This document shows, one piece after another, positions 12,962 to 24,314 of a DNA stretch of 64,000 nucleotides; the first letter of the stretch is position 1; every line of letters begins with the position of its first letter. The notes beneath the pieces were generated by a model that saw nothing but the letters and a program-made list of their open reading frames with translations, did no database searches and was not told the origin of the DNA. Origin of the DNA: Harmothoe impar (lineage: Eukaryota; Annelida; Polychaeta; Phyllodocida; Polynoidae); contig OX381714.1 of assembly GCA_947462335.1 (NCBI GenBank), positions 36,801,360 through 36,865,359 of the forward strand, written 5' to 3'. A program made the position numbers and the translations under genes.

Positions 12962-13284
12962 GGGAGTGCTCATTTTTTAACAACAGGGGGGGGGGGGTGG
13001 TGGATTTGGGGGGGGGGGGGTAAAAAATGTGGACCCCTTGACCGGGGGGGGGGTAAAAAATTTAGACCCCTCTTGGGGGGGGTCAAAAAAATTCAACCTG
13101 TTTTGAGGGAAAAAGCCCGCGCGTTACTATGCTACAAAGGGGCGCGAACGCGCGCGATTTTCGGCCTGCCGGGGGGGGGGGGTAAAAAATTTCGACCCCT
13201 TTAGGGGGGGGGGGTGAAAAAATATCGAGCGCTCCGCGCGAAATCTCACCACCCCCCCCCTGTTGTTAAAAAATGAGCACTCCC
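12962..13284 (+). mobile_element. PIF/Harbinger-like MITE, copy A
   Basis: The TIR GGGAGTGCTCATTTTTTAAC is exactly mirrored at the right end. It is flanked by a TTA duplication (12959-12961 and 13285-13287). A 3-bp TWA duplication with GG-initial TIRs is typical of PIF/Harbinger. The interior has G runs each followed by (T/A)AAAAA, and a GCGC-rich core. It sits at the junction of triplication units 2 and 3. The 286-bp copy at 21255 is very similar in reverse orientation, so the family was active fairly recently. Confidence 0.85.
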
Positions 13285-15248
13285 TTAGAGTAAAGAAAAA
13301 GTTGCACTAGAATCTATGATGTCGACAAATGTTGATTACCGACTGGGTACAGTGGAAATACATGATTGTTCGCAGTTAAACAACGGAACAGGGACTGTAT
13401 GGATGAAATTGAGGATATTTACAGGCATAATTATACAGATTTATATAGTGTTTGAGTACTGATCATTGTTGCTACTACATAATTGGATACTCACAATAGT
13501 AGGATAGCTTACACACAATCATGTAAAGCTTTTATTAAAGGGTCAACCACGGTGCAATGTTCATTTAATTGCTGCCCTCCCCAATCCAAAATGTTATACC
13601 ATGTTTAGAAGGTAATACACCATGAGATGCCCTATAACTGCAGGACCATAACATCTACACTCTTGACATCGGGCTATGGACAAGGCGCGTCGATAATCCC
13701 CACACTACGTACATTCTGTCATACACTCATGAGCTCAAGCCCCAGTTACTGTTCCAATCCCTGGACAGCACAATCCAGACCATGATTAATTTTATACCTG
13801 GACCAATGCCCTTGGAAATTTTACCATTAAATCTTTTCATCTTTTAACCACCCAACAACTTAACCCCACCCAGAAAAGAAAATCTGTCATTGACCTTCCG
13901 TGCCTGCCATAATCCGTCAGTGTTCATTTGTTACCCTGGTGTTCTACTTGGGACCTCCTTGAGCGGCTCCTGTTTGTGATGAAGGGCTCAGATTCGATCT
14001 AAAAATAGCGTCAAGCTGATCAATAGTGGGTGCTAGGGGTAACAAGGGATGTGGGTGGGGTGCAGGATTTAATGGGACATAGCGAGTGGAAGGGGCCATA
14101 ATGTTTTGTGGTTTTGTTTTGTAAGATCTGAAATGTTAACTTTCCTAGCAGGATATAGTGGTTAATGCTATAGGTAATAGGTTTATGACTTTTACAGTAT
14201 AAATAAAATAAGTTCGCCTCAGCTCAACTCTTAATTGTGCCCTTTTCCTTTTTTAGTTTGGTTCTTTTTGACCACACAGGAGACCATTCAGAACAAAATA
14301 TGTGGTGTTAAGTTAATTTGGGTTGTGTTACCTACTCTGACGGAGCCAATTTATTTCCAGAGTAATTACTTTTAGAAATCATTAACATAAACAACCCATG
14401 TATTGTACACCCTTTAATTAATTTAAACCTTTATATGATATGTCAAAATGATTAACTAAGATCTTATAGAAAAAAATGATTAAACCAATAATATGGTATG
14501 ATAGTTGTTCAGACGACAGTTCAGCTTTGTCAACCTAATTGGACTGACTTTAGATTATCTTTGTCATTCAGTAGCTGTCCCACACTCTCTGGTTTTGACG
14601 CCTGTACCCAGCAAACAAGTGTCTTCTTTGTTGTCTGCTTGTTACTGGAAATGAATTCTGGCAGTGTCTGTGACCTACATTTGAGGATTAGAATGTAGCA
14701 TCGGCCTCCAATGAATAGAGAAGTTTGGACTTGAAATGTCTATCAACGTCTCAAGAGATTTTCCAGACAACCTGAAGAGAAATGACCGAACCAATGGTCA
14801 ATTCCAATTAATCCTGATTAATTGATTGTAACTATAATTATATTTATTATGAAGGAAATTCATTGGAGAGCCAATGTCATGGGTGTGCCATGTCAGAAAT
14901 ATGTTATTCACCCTAAATCTTATTCCAGAGTTCCTCCTCCCAAAGAGATTAAAAGAGGTTTCAATAGCCTGATGCTGCCTTCTAAAGATAGCTCTCACCA
15001 ATTTGGTGCCAATGGAGCTAGTTAACGAAGGTAAATGTGGTCAGGCAGCACATGCATAAGTTGTTCACCATGATGGTGCTTGGGACAAAGTGATGGATGG
15101 GTAGAGATAGAAAGTGGAACAATCCGAATATTGGTTGATGTGAGATATTGAGGTTTTGCAGGGGTACTATTTTGAAATAGCTATCTATTTTCATTTTGTT
15201 CATTAAATCGACATTATTTTCTTCTCGTTTGTGTGTGAGGATGGTTGA

Positions 15249-15529
15249 GGCTGTGTCTCACGAACTTGGGCCAATGTTTTCGTCTCTGACCGGGTGTCAT
15301 CTCTGACCAGGTGCCATCTCTGACTGGCTTGAATAAAAACGGGTTATTTAGGGCAGATGGTGATAAAAATGGGCAAATAATTACTACTTCAAAGAGTTAT
15401 AACATCCATTAACCTTTTCAGCCAAAGTCTATCTACATCTGCCCTAAGTAAACCATTTCCATTCAGGTCGGTCAGAGATGGCACCCGGTCAGAGACGAGA
15501 ACATTGGCCCAAGTTTGTGAGACCCAGCC
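15249..15529. mobile_element. TIR MITE family GGCTGTGTCTC, copy 2
   Basis: Starts GGCTGTGTCTCACGAACTTG and ends ..GAGACCCAGCC. Flanked by TTGA on both sides (15245-15248 and 15530-15533). The two halves are nearly inverted copies (GGGTTATTTAGGGCAGAT near 15340 against ATCTGCCCTAAGTAAACC near 15438), so the single strand would form a long hairpin. Confidence 0.85.
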
Positions 15530-15786
15530 TTGAATGCTATTTCAAATATGGTATCTGCCAAACACCACCATCAGGTCCAGCAAGTACTCTTATGACCACT
15601 CGTAAATTACTATGATTTAGTATGAATAAATCCTATGCATCTGAATCTTCCTCCCACTATCCCTTATCAAATATTAAATCAGCGATTCCAGCAATCGGTC
15701 TTCTCATTGACAAAATAAATACGAAAAGGTCATTGATTTGTACAGTGTTTTCTGATGATTAATTGCTGACTCGTAAATGTGCATAT

Positions 15787-16105
15787 ACCGTATTCGACGT
15801 AATAGGCGCCCTCCCCCTAAGAAGCGCCCCCCCTTTTCAATTTTTTCCCCCAGATTTCTTTTCCTGTGTTCCTCCGATTTCCTAATCGTTTTCACACCTT
15901 TGTGTGACATTGAGCACTTCACACTTGTGTAGGTGTTAAGGCCAAGCCAAGTGGGAAGGCATAGGGTTGAGTTAGAGCATTGTAGAGGCCACTCAGGTTT
16001 GCAAGTAGCCTGTAAAAGACGGCCATGGGGGCGCTTATTAAAATGGATTTTTTCATTCAAAATAATATTTTAAGCGCCCAGGGCGCTTATTCCGTCGAAT
16101 ACAGT
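15787..16105. mobile_element. TIR MITE, ACCGTATTCGACG family
   Basis: About 25-bp TIRs: ACCGTATTCGACG..AATAGGCGCCC on the left, with the inverse ending at 16105 (GGGCGCTTATTCCGTCGAAT..). Flanked by ATAT on both sides. The ends recall a TIR family I know from several marine animal genomes. Non-coding. Confidence 0.8.
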
Positions 16106-16551
16106 ATATAAATGTACCATTGCTACCATAACCACACACACAAGGGGATTGGTGGGGTGGGCGGGGGGAGGGGGGGGGGTGTTAGCAACATTAACTTACC
16201 CCCATACTCTCACTAGTCTAATCTCCGGTGTCAATGTACTGTCAGTAGGGGGATCCCCTGCTCTGACATTGATGTATTATCATATTTGCTTGTACCGAAG
16301 TGATCATACCAGGAACAGGGACTAAAAAGACATTCTCCTATTATGATATTGAAGATATAAATTTTAATATAAGAGTAGATTCCATGTAGATATCTTATGT
16401 GTACCCCCAAGTACACTACTTTGGAAATCGGTTGAGGATTTCAAAACTTTAGATACATGCATTCTAGTAATGTTTACTGCATTTTCAAATTAACCCTCAA
16501 AAAAATGATTCAAGGAAAATGGTCTTGTCCTGGTGTACTATGCGTAAAAAC

Positions 16552-16784
16552 CTTTAATGACTGCATAGTGCTTTAATGTATCATGCCCATTTGCCCTCAT
16601 GATGCATGGATGCATCACTTGCCAGGGCTACATTCAGGCATTATGACGACTTTATACACTCCTAAAGGTCGGTTTGATTCATGAATTCAGTAATGACTAG
16701 TAGGCTTGTCAGAGCTGCCTTCCTGCATCAGGACGACTAAGGACATGACACATTAAAGCACTCTGCGGGCCTACAGGTCTAAAT
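16552..16784. mobile_element. piggyBac-like MITE, degenerate copy
   Basis: Starts CCTTTAATGACTGCATAGTG and carries the family's internal CATGATGCATG and CATTCAGGCATTATGACGAC motifs. Ends eroded. Confidence 0.5.
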
Positions 16785-17335
16785 GGAAACTCTCTCCATT
16801 CCCATCAATCGAGGCATCTGGTGTTTCCTACAAGGAGAGAGAAAATATGAGCTAGTACATTCTTCCAAGTAATCCTATATATACATCCTAACCGGAATCA
16901 TCAACAGCATTAACTTATTTTGTGCATTTATAGACAAAACGAAGGCCTTTATTAGAAGTTACAGCAGTGCTTGAGGTGGCGACATGATGATATTTATGTC
17001 ATATTATGTGAAAATGAAGAAGTGGCGGAGAATTGCTGTTTTTTTTCTTTTCTTCTTCTTTTTTCTTGGGGGACGGGGTGTTTTTTCGTTCCAGAGATAT
17101 AACTTGCATATACAAATATAGGCGGGTAATACCGAATCCCCAACCCCTCGTGGGGTAGGGAGGGGGCGGAGCAAAACTATGTGATAAAACATCATTTCTG
17201 CGTTGACATCCGGTACCAAACAAGGAGACAACCCTAAATCCCATCGTTACCTCGTCATTATCTAATCAGTCCTTTGGCCCGTTGGCCTGGTATAGGCAGA
17301 CATCCCGGCCAAACCCTCCCAGAGGCTACAATCTA

Positions 17336-17560
17336 ACCATTTAAGGGCCACATACTGCTTTAATGCATATACCTATAGCCTTTATCATCTACCTTTATCA
17401 TTATATACTTTTACCCTTCATCATCAGGATGCATAAACACTGCCCTGGTAAGTAATCGAGCATAATATCGGCCCTATGGTGTTTATACAGTCTTGGAGAG
17501 TTAGCATGATGCTAGAATGCAGTGCATCCCATAAAGGGCTGAGGACAATAATTACTACTG
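17336..17560. mobile_element. piggyBac-like MITE, degenerate copy
   Basis: Starts near AACCATTTAAGGGCCACATA, contains the internal GCATGATG and GGATGCATAAA motifs, and ends near CCCATAAAGGGCTGAGG. The right TTAA is lost. Confidence 0.45.
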
Positions 17561-17726
17561 CCACAGTTAATCACACTCCTGGAGGAGACATAGGATAGGG
17601 TATGGGGTGTTGGCTGAACCCTAATTTGTACCAGAGGCTACCTAGCTATAGTTATTATACAACATGTACTCTGTACTCCGAGAACATGACATTTGTGAAG
17701 TCTTTAAGGGAATATTAGGCCTGAAT

Positions 17727-17792
17727 TTCGAGGCGCTCCCGCGAGAATCCACCATTCACCTGTCGTTAAAAGGAGCATGAGTTCTCTCTTAA
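17727..17792 (+). mobile_element. PIF/Harbinger-like MITE, right-end fragment
   Basis: GGCGCTCCCGCGAGAATCCACC and the following CCTGTCGTTAAAAGGAGCAT match the right-hand ~65 bp of copy A at 12962. It is a 5'-truncated or deleted remnant. Confidence 0.5.
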
Positions 17793-17799
17793 TTCGTTA

Positions 17800-19190
17800 C
17801 TGCACATGTATTGTCGTTTCTGTGAGGCTACTCACAGAAACTGCAGGAGAAATAATTAATGGAAGGCTGTGGGTGAAGTATATAAAAGTACCTACATGCC
17901 AACCTATGTTGTATTGAGTGTATACTGTATAGCTAGCGGTCACCGCCCTTCTCTACATCAATCAATACGATGTCAATCGTCATCAGCCTCCATGGCCACA
18001 ACAACTCCCACACCCTCTCAGCAAGGGGCTATACAGGCTTAAACTGAGAAGCATGCTGAAACCCCCACGCCCCTATATATATTGGGCTGAGTAATTGTCC
18101 CCAATCCACTCTGACTGTCGCTGGAGGGATACTGAGATCTGCGCTTTTAACTGGTCGGTCTTGGTGTTTATGTATACATTATAGTACAACAGTGGAAGAC
18201 TCCTATAATCAAACATGCTGCTTAGTTTAAGCCTGTGCCAGGTGCCAAGTACATAATTAAGGCCACGGGTATGTGTACAATAGGTCCAGCTACCAAGACT
18301 CCTCCCAAGTAATGGAATGTTTTGAATATAGCTTATCAAGCATTAGAACAATGCTAGTGTGAATAAGTCCAACCATATGGAACGTTTATTCTACATTGCA
18401 ACCATTTAGAAAGTCAACCTTTAAAAAAAATCAAGGGTGCATGGAGCCCATGCAATTACGAACATCCTTACGTATACGGCATCTCTTTATACACCAATGG
18501 GTACCCCCTATCACAAACCCTTGCTAATGCCCAGATTAGTTAATCTCACCTCAATCTGTCTATATTGTGACAATAGTTCAACTGAGGCCAGAATCCTGGT
18601 CTGTATGGACCTTTATCCTTCAATATACAGTGGAAAATATTCCTGTTATGACAGTTCGAACTGTCAATAACCACGATCTTATCTCTTATACTGAAAGGCC
18701 CCATATGTATTCAAAACATTTCGGATTCCCAGCGCATGAAGGCTAATGTTTTTATATCATTGTATGTACATAGCTCTTTTTTCCTGAGCACTTAGTCCTC
18801 AGCAGGTGCTCACTATTGATTTATAGGCAGGCGAGTATATATGTGAAATATGAGAATGCAAGAGAAAATTTAGGTATGTTTCAGCTTTCCGACCGATCAT
18901 AGGTGAGGGAGGCCAACGTCATAAGTGGCTGTATGCAATTCCCTCGCAATTCCGACTTTGATACAACGTTCAACGATCAAGCGATTTTGAATGGACAATG
19001 GGTCCAAAAGTTTTCAGCTGGAATTCAGAGAAGAAAAAAAAACACCATCGGTCTGTCGCAATGTATGGTATGCATATAATAATTACCGGTTGGCATAATA
19101 ATTTCCCTCGACCATGGGCTATGGTTCTACCACAGCGGTGGGCAGCTGGGCAGGGTGATCCCATTGACGCCTATGTTAACCAAAACGAGG
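17800..19190. other. Unannotated sequence
   Basis: Only short frames without recognisable domains. No clear tandem or inverted repeat. Confidence 0.35.
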
Positions 19191-19226
19191 CACTGGGCAG
19201 GTGATCTGACAGATCACTGCCCAGTG
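19191..19226. repeat. Near-perfect palindrome (GATCACTGCCC)
   Basis: CACTGGGCAGGTGATCTG is followed almost immediately by its inverse, with one bulged G. The core GATCACTGCCC recurs in the longer palindrome at 19326, so both probably come from one mobile repeat. Confidence 0.7.
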
Positions 19227-19325
19227 ACTTTTTTTGTTTAGGTGGGACAGAATTTTGTGTCAATATAAGGTTATTTCCAAATTATTATGGTATAAATTAT
19301 CATAAAATTGCTTTGGTAGAACCCT

Positions 19326-19428
19326 GATCACCCCCTCAGTGTCGGGTTTGGGCCAAGGATCACTGCCCTCTGCCTACGGCCTCGGGCAGTGATCCCTCGG
19401 CCCAACCCCTCCACATCGGGAATGATCA
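19326..19428. repeat. Long imperfect palindrome
   Basis: GATCA..TTGGGCC..GGATCACTGCCC pairs with GGGCAGTGATCC..GGCCCAA..TGATC across a 15-nt loop. The stem is interrupted by internal loops but is GC-rich. The total region 19110-19430 may be one decayed element; both ends contain TGGTAGAACC or its inverse GGTTCTACCA. Confidence 0.6.
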
Positions 19429-19789
19429 GTTAGACTGACGGCACAATTAGCATGTATACACTTAATTAAAATGGAGCTATTCCCTTGAAGTATAATGAGG
19501 TGCTACCGGGGTATTCTATGGGCTGAGTGAGCAGCATACATCACCATATGAGTCAATGGGTGGTATCAGATGAGTAGATGGTAAGCTGAACGTCAGAAGT
19601 AGACTAGACCCAGTGGCATCCTGAATAAGGTCAATATATACAATCCACATGGCAGTGTTTACCAGGCCTGCCTCTCCCTCTCTGTCCACTGGTGGGGGGC
19701 TGGAGGATGGCAGACCCTGCATACTGATACATTCACCACCTCCTGGAGGAGCAGGCAAAGCCGACCGAGCAATTCCGAGCATATCCAAG

Positions 19790-20345
19790 TGTGAGGGGTT
19801 TGTAGGTGTGAGCAGCTATATGTATATATGCACATAATATTATTGTCAGAGTTTGAATATGTGGTTAGTATGAGCAGCTCCAAGTATGAACTGGTTCAAG
19901 CTCCAAAACAAACATCTGTATCAGTATAAGCAGTACTAAGTGTGAACAGGTCCAAGTGTGAGTAGCTCATAATTATGGGCAGCAGGACGTGTGAACAGCA
20001 CCAGATATGAGCAACATAAGGGGTGAACATGTCTAGGGTATGGGCAGATCTATGTATAGGACTAGGTCCAAGCTTCTGGGGCATGGAAATCAGTTTCAAA
20101 GTTGGTATGGGGGCATGGCATACTTTTGCTATTTGTTTCACCTATTTAGCTTTACCTTTTAGGCCTACACCTTTATAATTTTGCTGAGCGTGAGCATCAC
20201 CAAATCTCAACAGCACAAGTGTCCACAGTACTAAGTATAAGCAGCACAAATTGTCAACAGCACAAAGTGTGACAGGAGCAGTTCGGAGCAGTTCCAACAG
20301 TAAGCGGCATAGTGTGTGAATAGCACCAACTGTGGGCACTGCCAA
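19790..20345. repeat. Degenerate short-period repeat (about 16-22 bp)
   Basis: Variants of AAGTGTGAACAGCACC recur many times with drift (AAGTGTGAACAGGTCC, CGTGTGAACAGCACC, GTGTGAATAGCACC). Spacing is irregular, so it is an old, decayed minisatellite. Confidence 0.55.
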
Positions 20346-20979
20346 AACCGAAATGTGTTTCTGCCAAGCTGGATGGAAATGGAATAATATCCCAGGTGTG
20401 AGCCAGCATGTGTGTATTATTCAATGATTGCTTTTCTTGTGTTGCATTGGAGTTGCACTGTTTACAATTTCAGACAGGCTCCGTGCCGATGGTTAATATT
20501 AGTACTGATATTTGTGTAGAATCAATTTATGTGGATTTAATCAGGATAAGGGTGGACGGATTGGGCTTTTCTACCACTAGATATGGTACTAATTACACTC
20601 CTTATGTCCTGATAAAATACACATTTACACAGTGGAGGGAGCTATTCAATTAAAGGGGTATCAGGTAAGACAAACGATAGCAATCGGTAGAGATTAGATT
20701 GATTGAAATAATATACATTTACATGAGCTGAGTTCAGTTTTATAATTCCATCTGGTTTTCAATATATACTGGGAATAGGGACCTTTGTGCACCCTGCACT
20801 AAGGTCCCTCTTCGCAGATCGTGTCACAATTATGGTATCTTGTTCTCTTCCATCGAAGCCAAATCCCTTGATATACAGGAAACAATGTGTACTATTAGTA
20901 CAATTCAATAAAGTCTGGGTCAAATATAATGTTATTTGTTGTAAAATCATTATCTATACCGTACACAATATATGATGGA
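20346..20979. other. Unannotated sequence
   Basis: AT-rich, with no recognisable repeat, hairpin or coding domain. Confidence 0.35.
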
Positions 20980-21254
20980 TAGCATCTAAAAATGAAAAGT
21001 GGGAAATAGATAATCAATAACTGCAGTATGTATGATAATATACCATCAGAACTCATCCATAAATAACACACCCATCGACATTGTGATCCTTTATCTGGGT
21101 ATACATGATATGTGGCAGCTGGTCAAGCATCTCTATTGGTTCAGGTGGAGATGTCACTAGATCGACAGGTGTTTACGACAATGGACCCTCCTCTTTTGTT
21201 GTCGGATCCCATAGCTGGTCGATCCCACTGCCACCTGTGGGCACATGCTGATAA

Positions 21255-21540
21255 GGGAGTGCTCATTTTTTAACAACAGGGGGGGGGTGGTGAGATTTCG
21301 CGCGGAGTGCGCGAATTTTTTTCACCCCCCCCCCGGCAGGCCGAAAATCGCGTGCGTTCGCGCCCCTTTGTAGCATAGTAACGCGCGGGCTTTTCCCCTC
21401 AAAACAGGTTGAATTTTTTTGCCCCCCCCCCAAGAGGGGTCTGAATTTTTTACCCCCCCCCCCGGTCAAGGGGTCCAAATTTTTTACCCCCGCCCCCAAA
21501 TCCACCACCCCCCCCCTGTTGTTAAAAAATGAGCACTCCC
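21255..21540 (-). mobile_element. PIF/Harbinger-like MITE, copy B
   Basis: Same family as 12962, inverted orientation, with TAA duplications at 21252-21254 and 21541-21543. The near-identical GCGC core and poly-G/A5-6 modules imply recent insertion relative to the surrounding old duplication. The equivalent site in D2 (about 28,430) lacks it. Confidence 0.87.
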
Positions 21541-22903
21541 TAATACAAGGCAGATGTAGCTGGCTGAAACTTGATCCTTGTCAGAGGGGTAGGACTGGTG
21601 AATGATAAAATTGTTAGAAATACAGGTCATTGTTGATATGTGTAAGTGATCTTTTTGTATTTCCACTTACTTGGCTTTTGTTTGGAGATAATACATGATA
21701 ATTATGCATGTCGTGTTGGTCTGTTTCGTAACATGCTTATTATGTACAGTGTACTTAATATGGATAAGTTCTACATTACAGCTTACATGCCGGCAAATCG
21801 AAGTGTACGTGCTAGATCTTTACACATGGTGGTAGTGGGCTTATATCGCTGAAATAAGGGCGTTTATTTGCACATAGGAAGATATAAATTCAAATTACTG
21901 TTGATATGTCAAACCCCTATGTCTTATCCAGTAGACCAAGAACTATAGGTCATTTATATCAATGTACCTAACCTAAGTATAGACTCATATAATATAGTAT
22001 GCATCCAAAGTGTTAACGAACTAGATTCTGATCCTTCAAGTATGGCAATAGCTGGGACTCCACTACCCCATTTATTTTGTCAGATTGAGATTGTCAGGGG
22101 AAGCATTGCAAATGGGAATGAGAGTGTGGAATCATACTTGTTTACATACATGGATTTGCAAACAAAGCTGTGACATCTAACTCTGTCATTTTTGTTGGAT
22201 AAAGATGAGCTCTTCAAATATCTAATTGGGAATCTCAATTTTAGGTTCGGACAGGAAAAATACATTAACTCTCCATTTTACAAGTAAAAGGTTTTACGAA
22301 TAGGATTTTAACATAGCGAAAATCCCCATGTCAATAGATTGTATCGATAATGGATTTCCATAGAGGTCACAATATAAAACTGTCATATACAAACTGTATA
22401 TCATACATTGTGTTTGTGTGGACAGAGGGAGTAAATGATTCATAATACACGTGTACATGAACATGAAAACAGTATGTTAGTAATAATTAAATTTGACATT
22501 TACAACAATTCAGTCCATATCGGGTACCTGGAAATATAAAATGAATCATTTTTAAACAATGCATGCCATATAGGATATGAGCCAGGGATATTGGTGAGAT
22601 GGGTCATTCTATTCAGATATCTATGTCTAAATATCAAGAGACATTCAATAAGTGCATGCAAGATAGTCGTCTATCTAATTTTCATTTATATGTAAATTAT
22701 GGTAAAGTATTTTATCCCAGACCAATGCCCCAGAGGAACAATAACATTTATTCATGCATATTGAGAGAGCTATGGTAGGACCATCAATTTTCCATGAACA
22801 CGAATGTGGGCATGTCTTATAAATAGTTCATCCACAAATACGTCCTTTTATACTGTGAGCCAACAGTAGTAGATTCTTCTGCCTATATATACACTAATAC
22901 ATA

Positions 22904-22974
22904 GACAAAGGCCCATGGCCAGAGGAATAGAGGGGGGAACGATACCAAAAATTCTCTGACCATGGGCCTTTGCC
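22904..22974. ncRNA. Candidate pre-miRNA-like hairpin
   Basis: GACAAAGGCCCATGGCCAGA pairs with TCTGACCATGGGCCTTTGCC. The stem is about 22 bp with two mismatches and a wobble, around a loop of about 24 nt, for 71 nt in total. This is the size and shape of an animal pre-miRNA. I do not recognise the arms as a known miRNA, and the counterpart region of D2 shows no such hairpin. A tiny palindromic mobile repeat is the main alternative. Either strand could be transcribed. Confidence 0.35.
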
Positions 22975-24170
22975 TTTATTTCATGGTTTTTAACCTTAAA
23001 AATATGTTAAATTACATATAAATTACATATAGGAATTTGAACAAATGATGATGTCATAGGCCATGTGATACAGGAACATTGTATCCCATGGGGGGCATGG
23101 GATACGGGATTTCTAGTACTTAAGCATAGTGATCATTGTATCCGCCATGAAATAACGTAGTATATACACTGTACTGTAAAACTACAGTAGATTCTACAGG
23201 TCAGCTACGATTACTTCTATGAGTTTAACCTCCATGTGGGAGATTAGTATGAAATTTAACAACTGCATTGTTTTGAATCAAGACATTCGTGAGATCCTAA
23301 AAGGAAAATAGGCTGAATAAGATTCATTCTTGTCATCCTGTGAAAATTATCCATATTTGTACTACCTACGAAATGTGAGTTTGAATATTCCAAAATTGAA
23401 CACATACTCCAGACTGATATTGGGGTATGCTATGGAGGAAAGGATAGTGAATGTTAATTAGGAAAATGTTAACGCTTTACAAGGAATACAGCTTTACGTT
23501 GAATCTGAGGGCAATCTTGTTACGGTTATTGCACACACATACCTCAATAAGAAGTAGTTTTTGGTCCATTTATCTAGACAAGCTTTCAGTATATTGAATT
23601 CAATATGAAGATATATGACACCAAGAATAACATCAACTTGTGAAACTAGTTGAAATCATAATAATGCTACTTTCATAAGATCCAATCTGATAACTCAGCT
23701 TTGTGAGAGGTCCTTTAATCACACCCAGGGGAGAAATACTCCCCCCCCCTCCCCCGCCAACCAAAGTAGGACTCAGATAGAAAGACACCTGAAATGAAAT
23801 TTTAGTGAATCTTCTTTTTCCCTGCTTCAGTAAACAGGCTTTGGGTTGAATTGAGTTGCCCCTGAAACTAGAACACAAATGCTTCTTTTACCTGTGGGTG
23901 GAAGCTAGGAGAGGTTTGGTGTCACCCCAACTGCTTGAAACGAGCCATTGTGAGCTCCATTTAGTACAAGATACCCCCTGCATTTGAACAAGTGGACAGA
24001 AGCACATAAGCCTCTCTCTAATATAATGTCAAAATGTTGCAACCATATATACTACAAATGCAATGGACTTGTCTCAATCTATTCCCTTTATATGTCGATT
24101 TTACCGTTGTGCTAAAAGAAGGTGAGATTTCACATAGAAAAGCAGTGGAATCACTGTGACTCCCGACCTA

Positions 24171-24314
24171 ATCACTGAGGTAACTCTCCCCAGGACTCTA
24201 AAGTGACTGCCTACCATTAGCAGGACTCTGTGAAAGCTCTATAATGACTCCTATTCTAAGACTCCCTAATGGTATGGAGTCGTGGGGAGTCGTGGGGAGA
24301 GTTACCTCAGTGAT
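24171..24314. repeat. Inverted repeat (hairpin) in duplicated segment D1
   Basis: ATCACTGAGGTAACTCTCCC is perfectly mirrored at 24293-24314. Inside it, GGACTC/GAGTC and TACCATTAG/CTAATGGTA extend the foldback. Total about 144 nt. It lies just upstream of the block shared with D2, at the position where D2 carries a different hairpin (31119). Confidence 0.65.

Larger units (their letters stand above)
13288..16440. repeat. Segmental tandem triplication, unit 3
   Basis: Homologous to units 1 and 2. GACTGGGTACAGTGGAAAT is near 13346, the MEF2-type site at 13999-14008, CCAATTTGGTGCCAA near 14998, and the terminal block at 16188-16395. A block near 14575-14685 (CCCAGCAAAC..TGCTTG..ACTGGAAATGA) is shared with unit 1 near 8488-8560 but was not found in unit 2. 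Two unrelated MITEs are inserted in this unit. Confidence 0.65.

Noticed and set aside
23740..23765. C-run resembling the Harbinger-like MITE interior
   Set aside because: No TIR on either side; simple composition.
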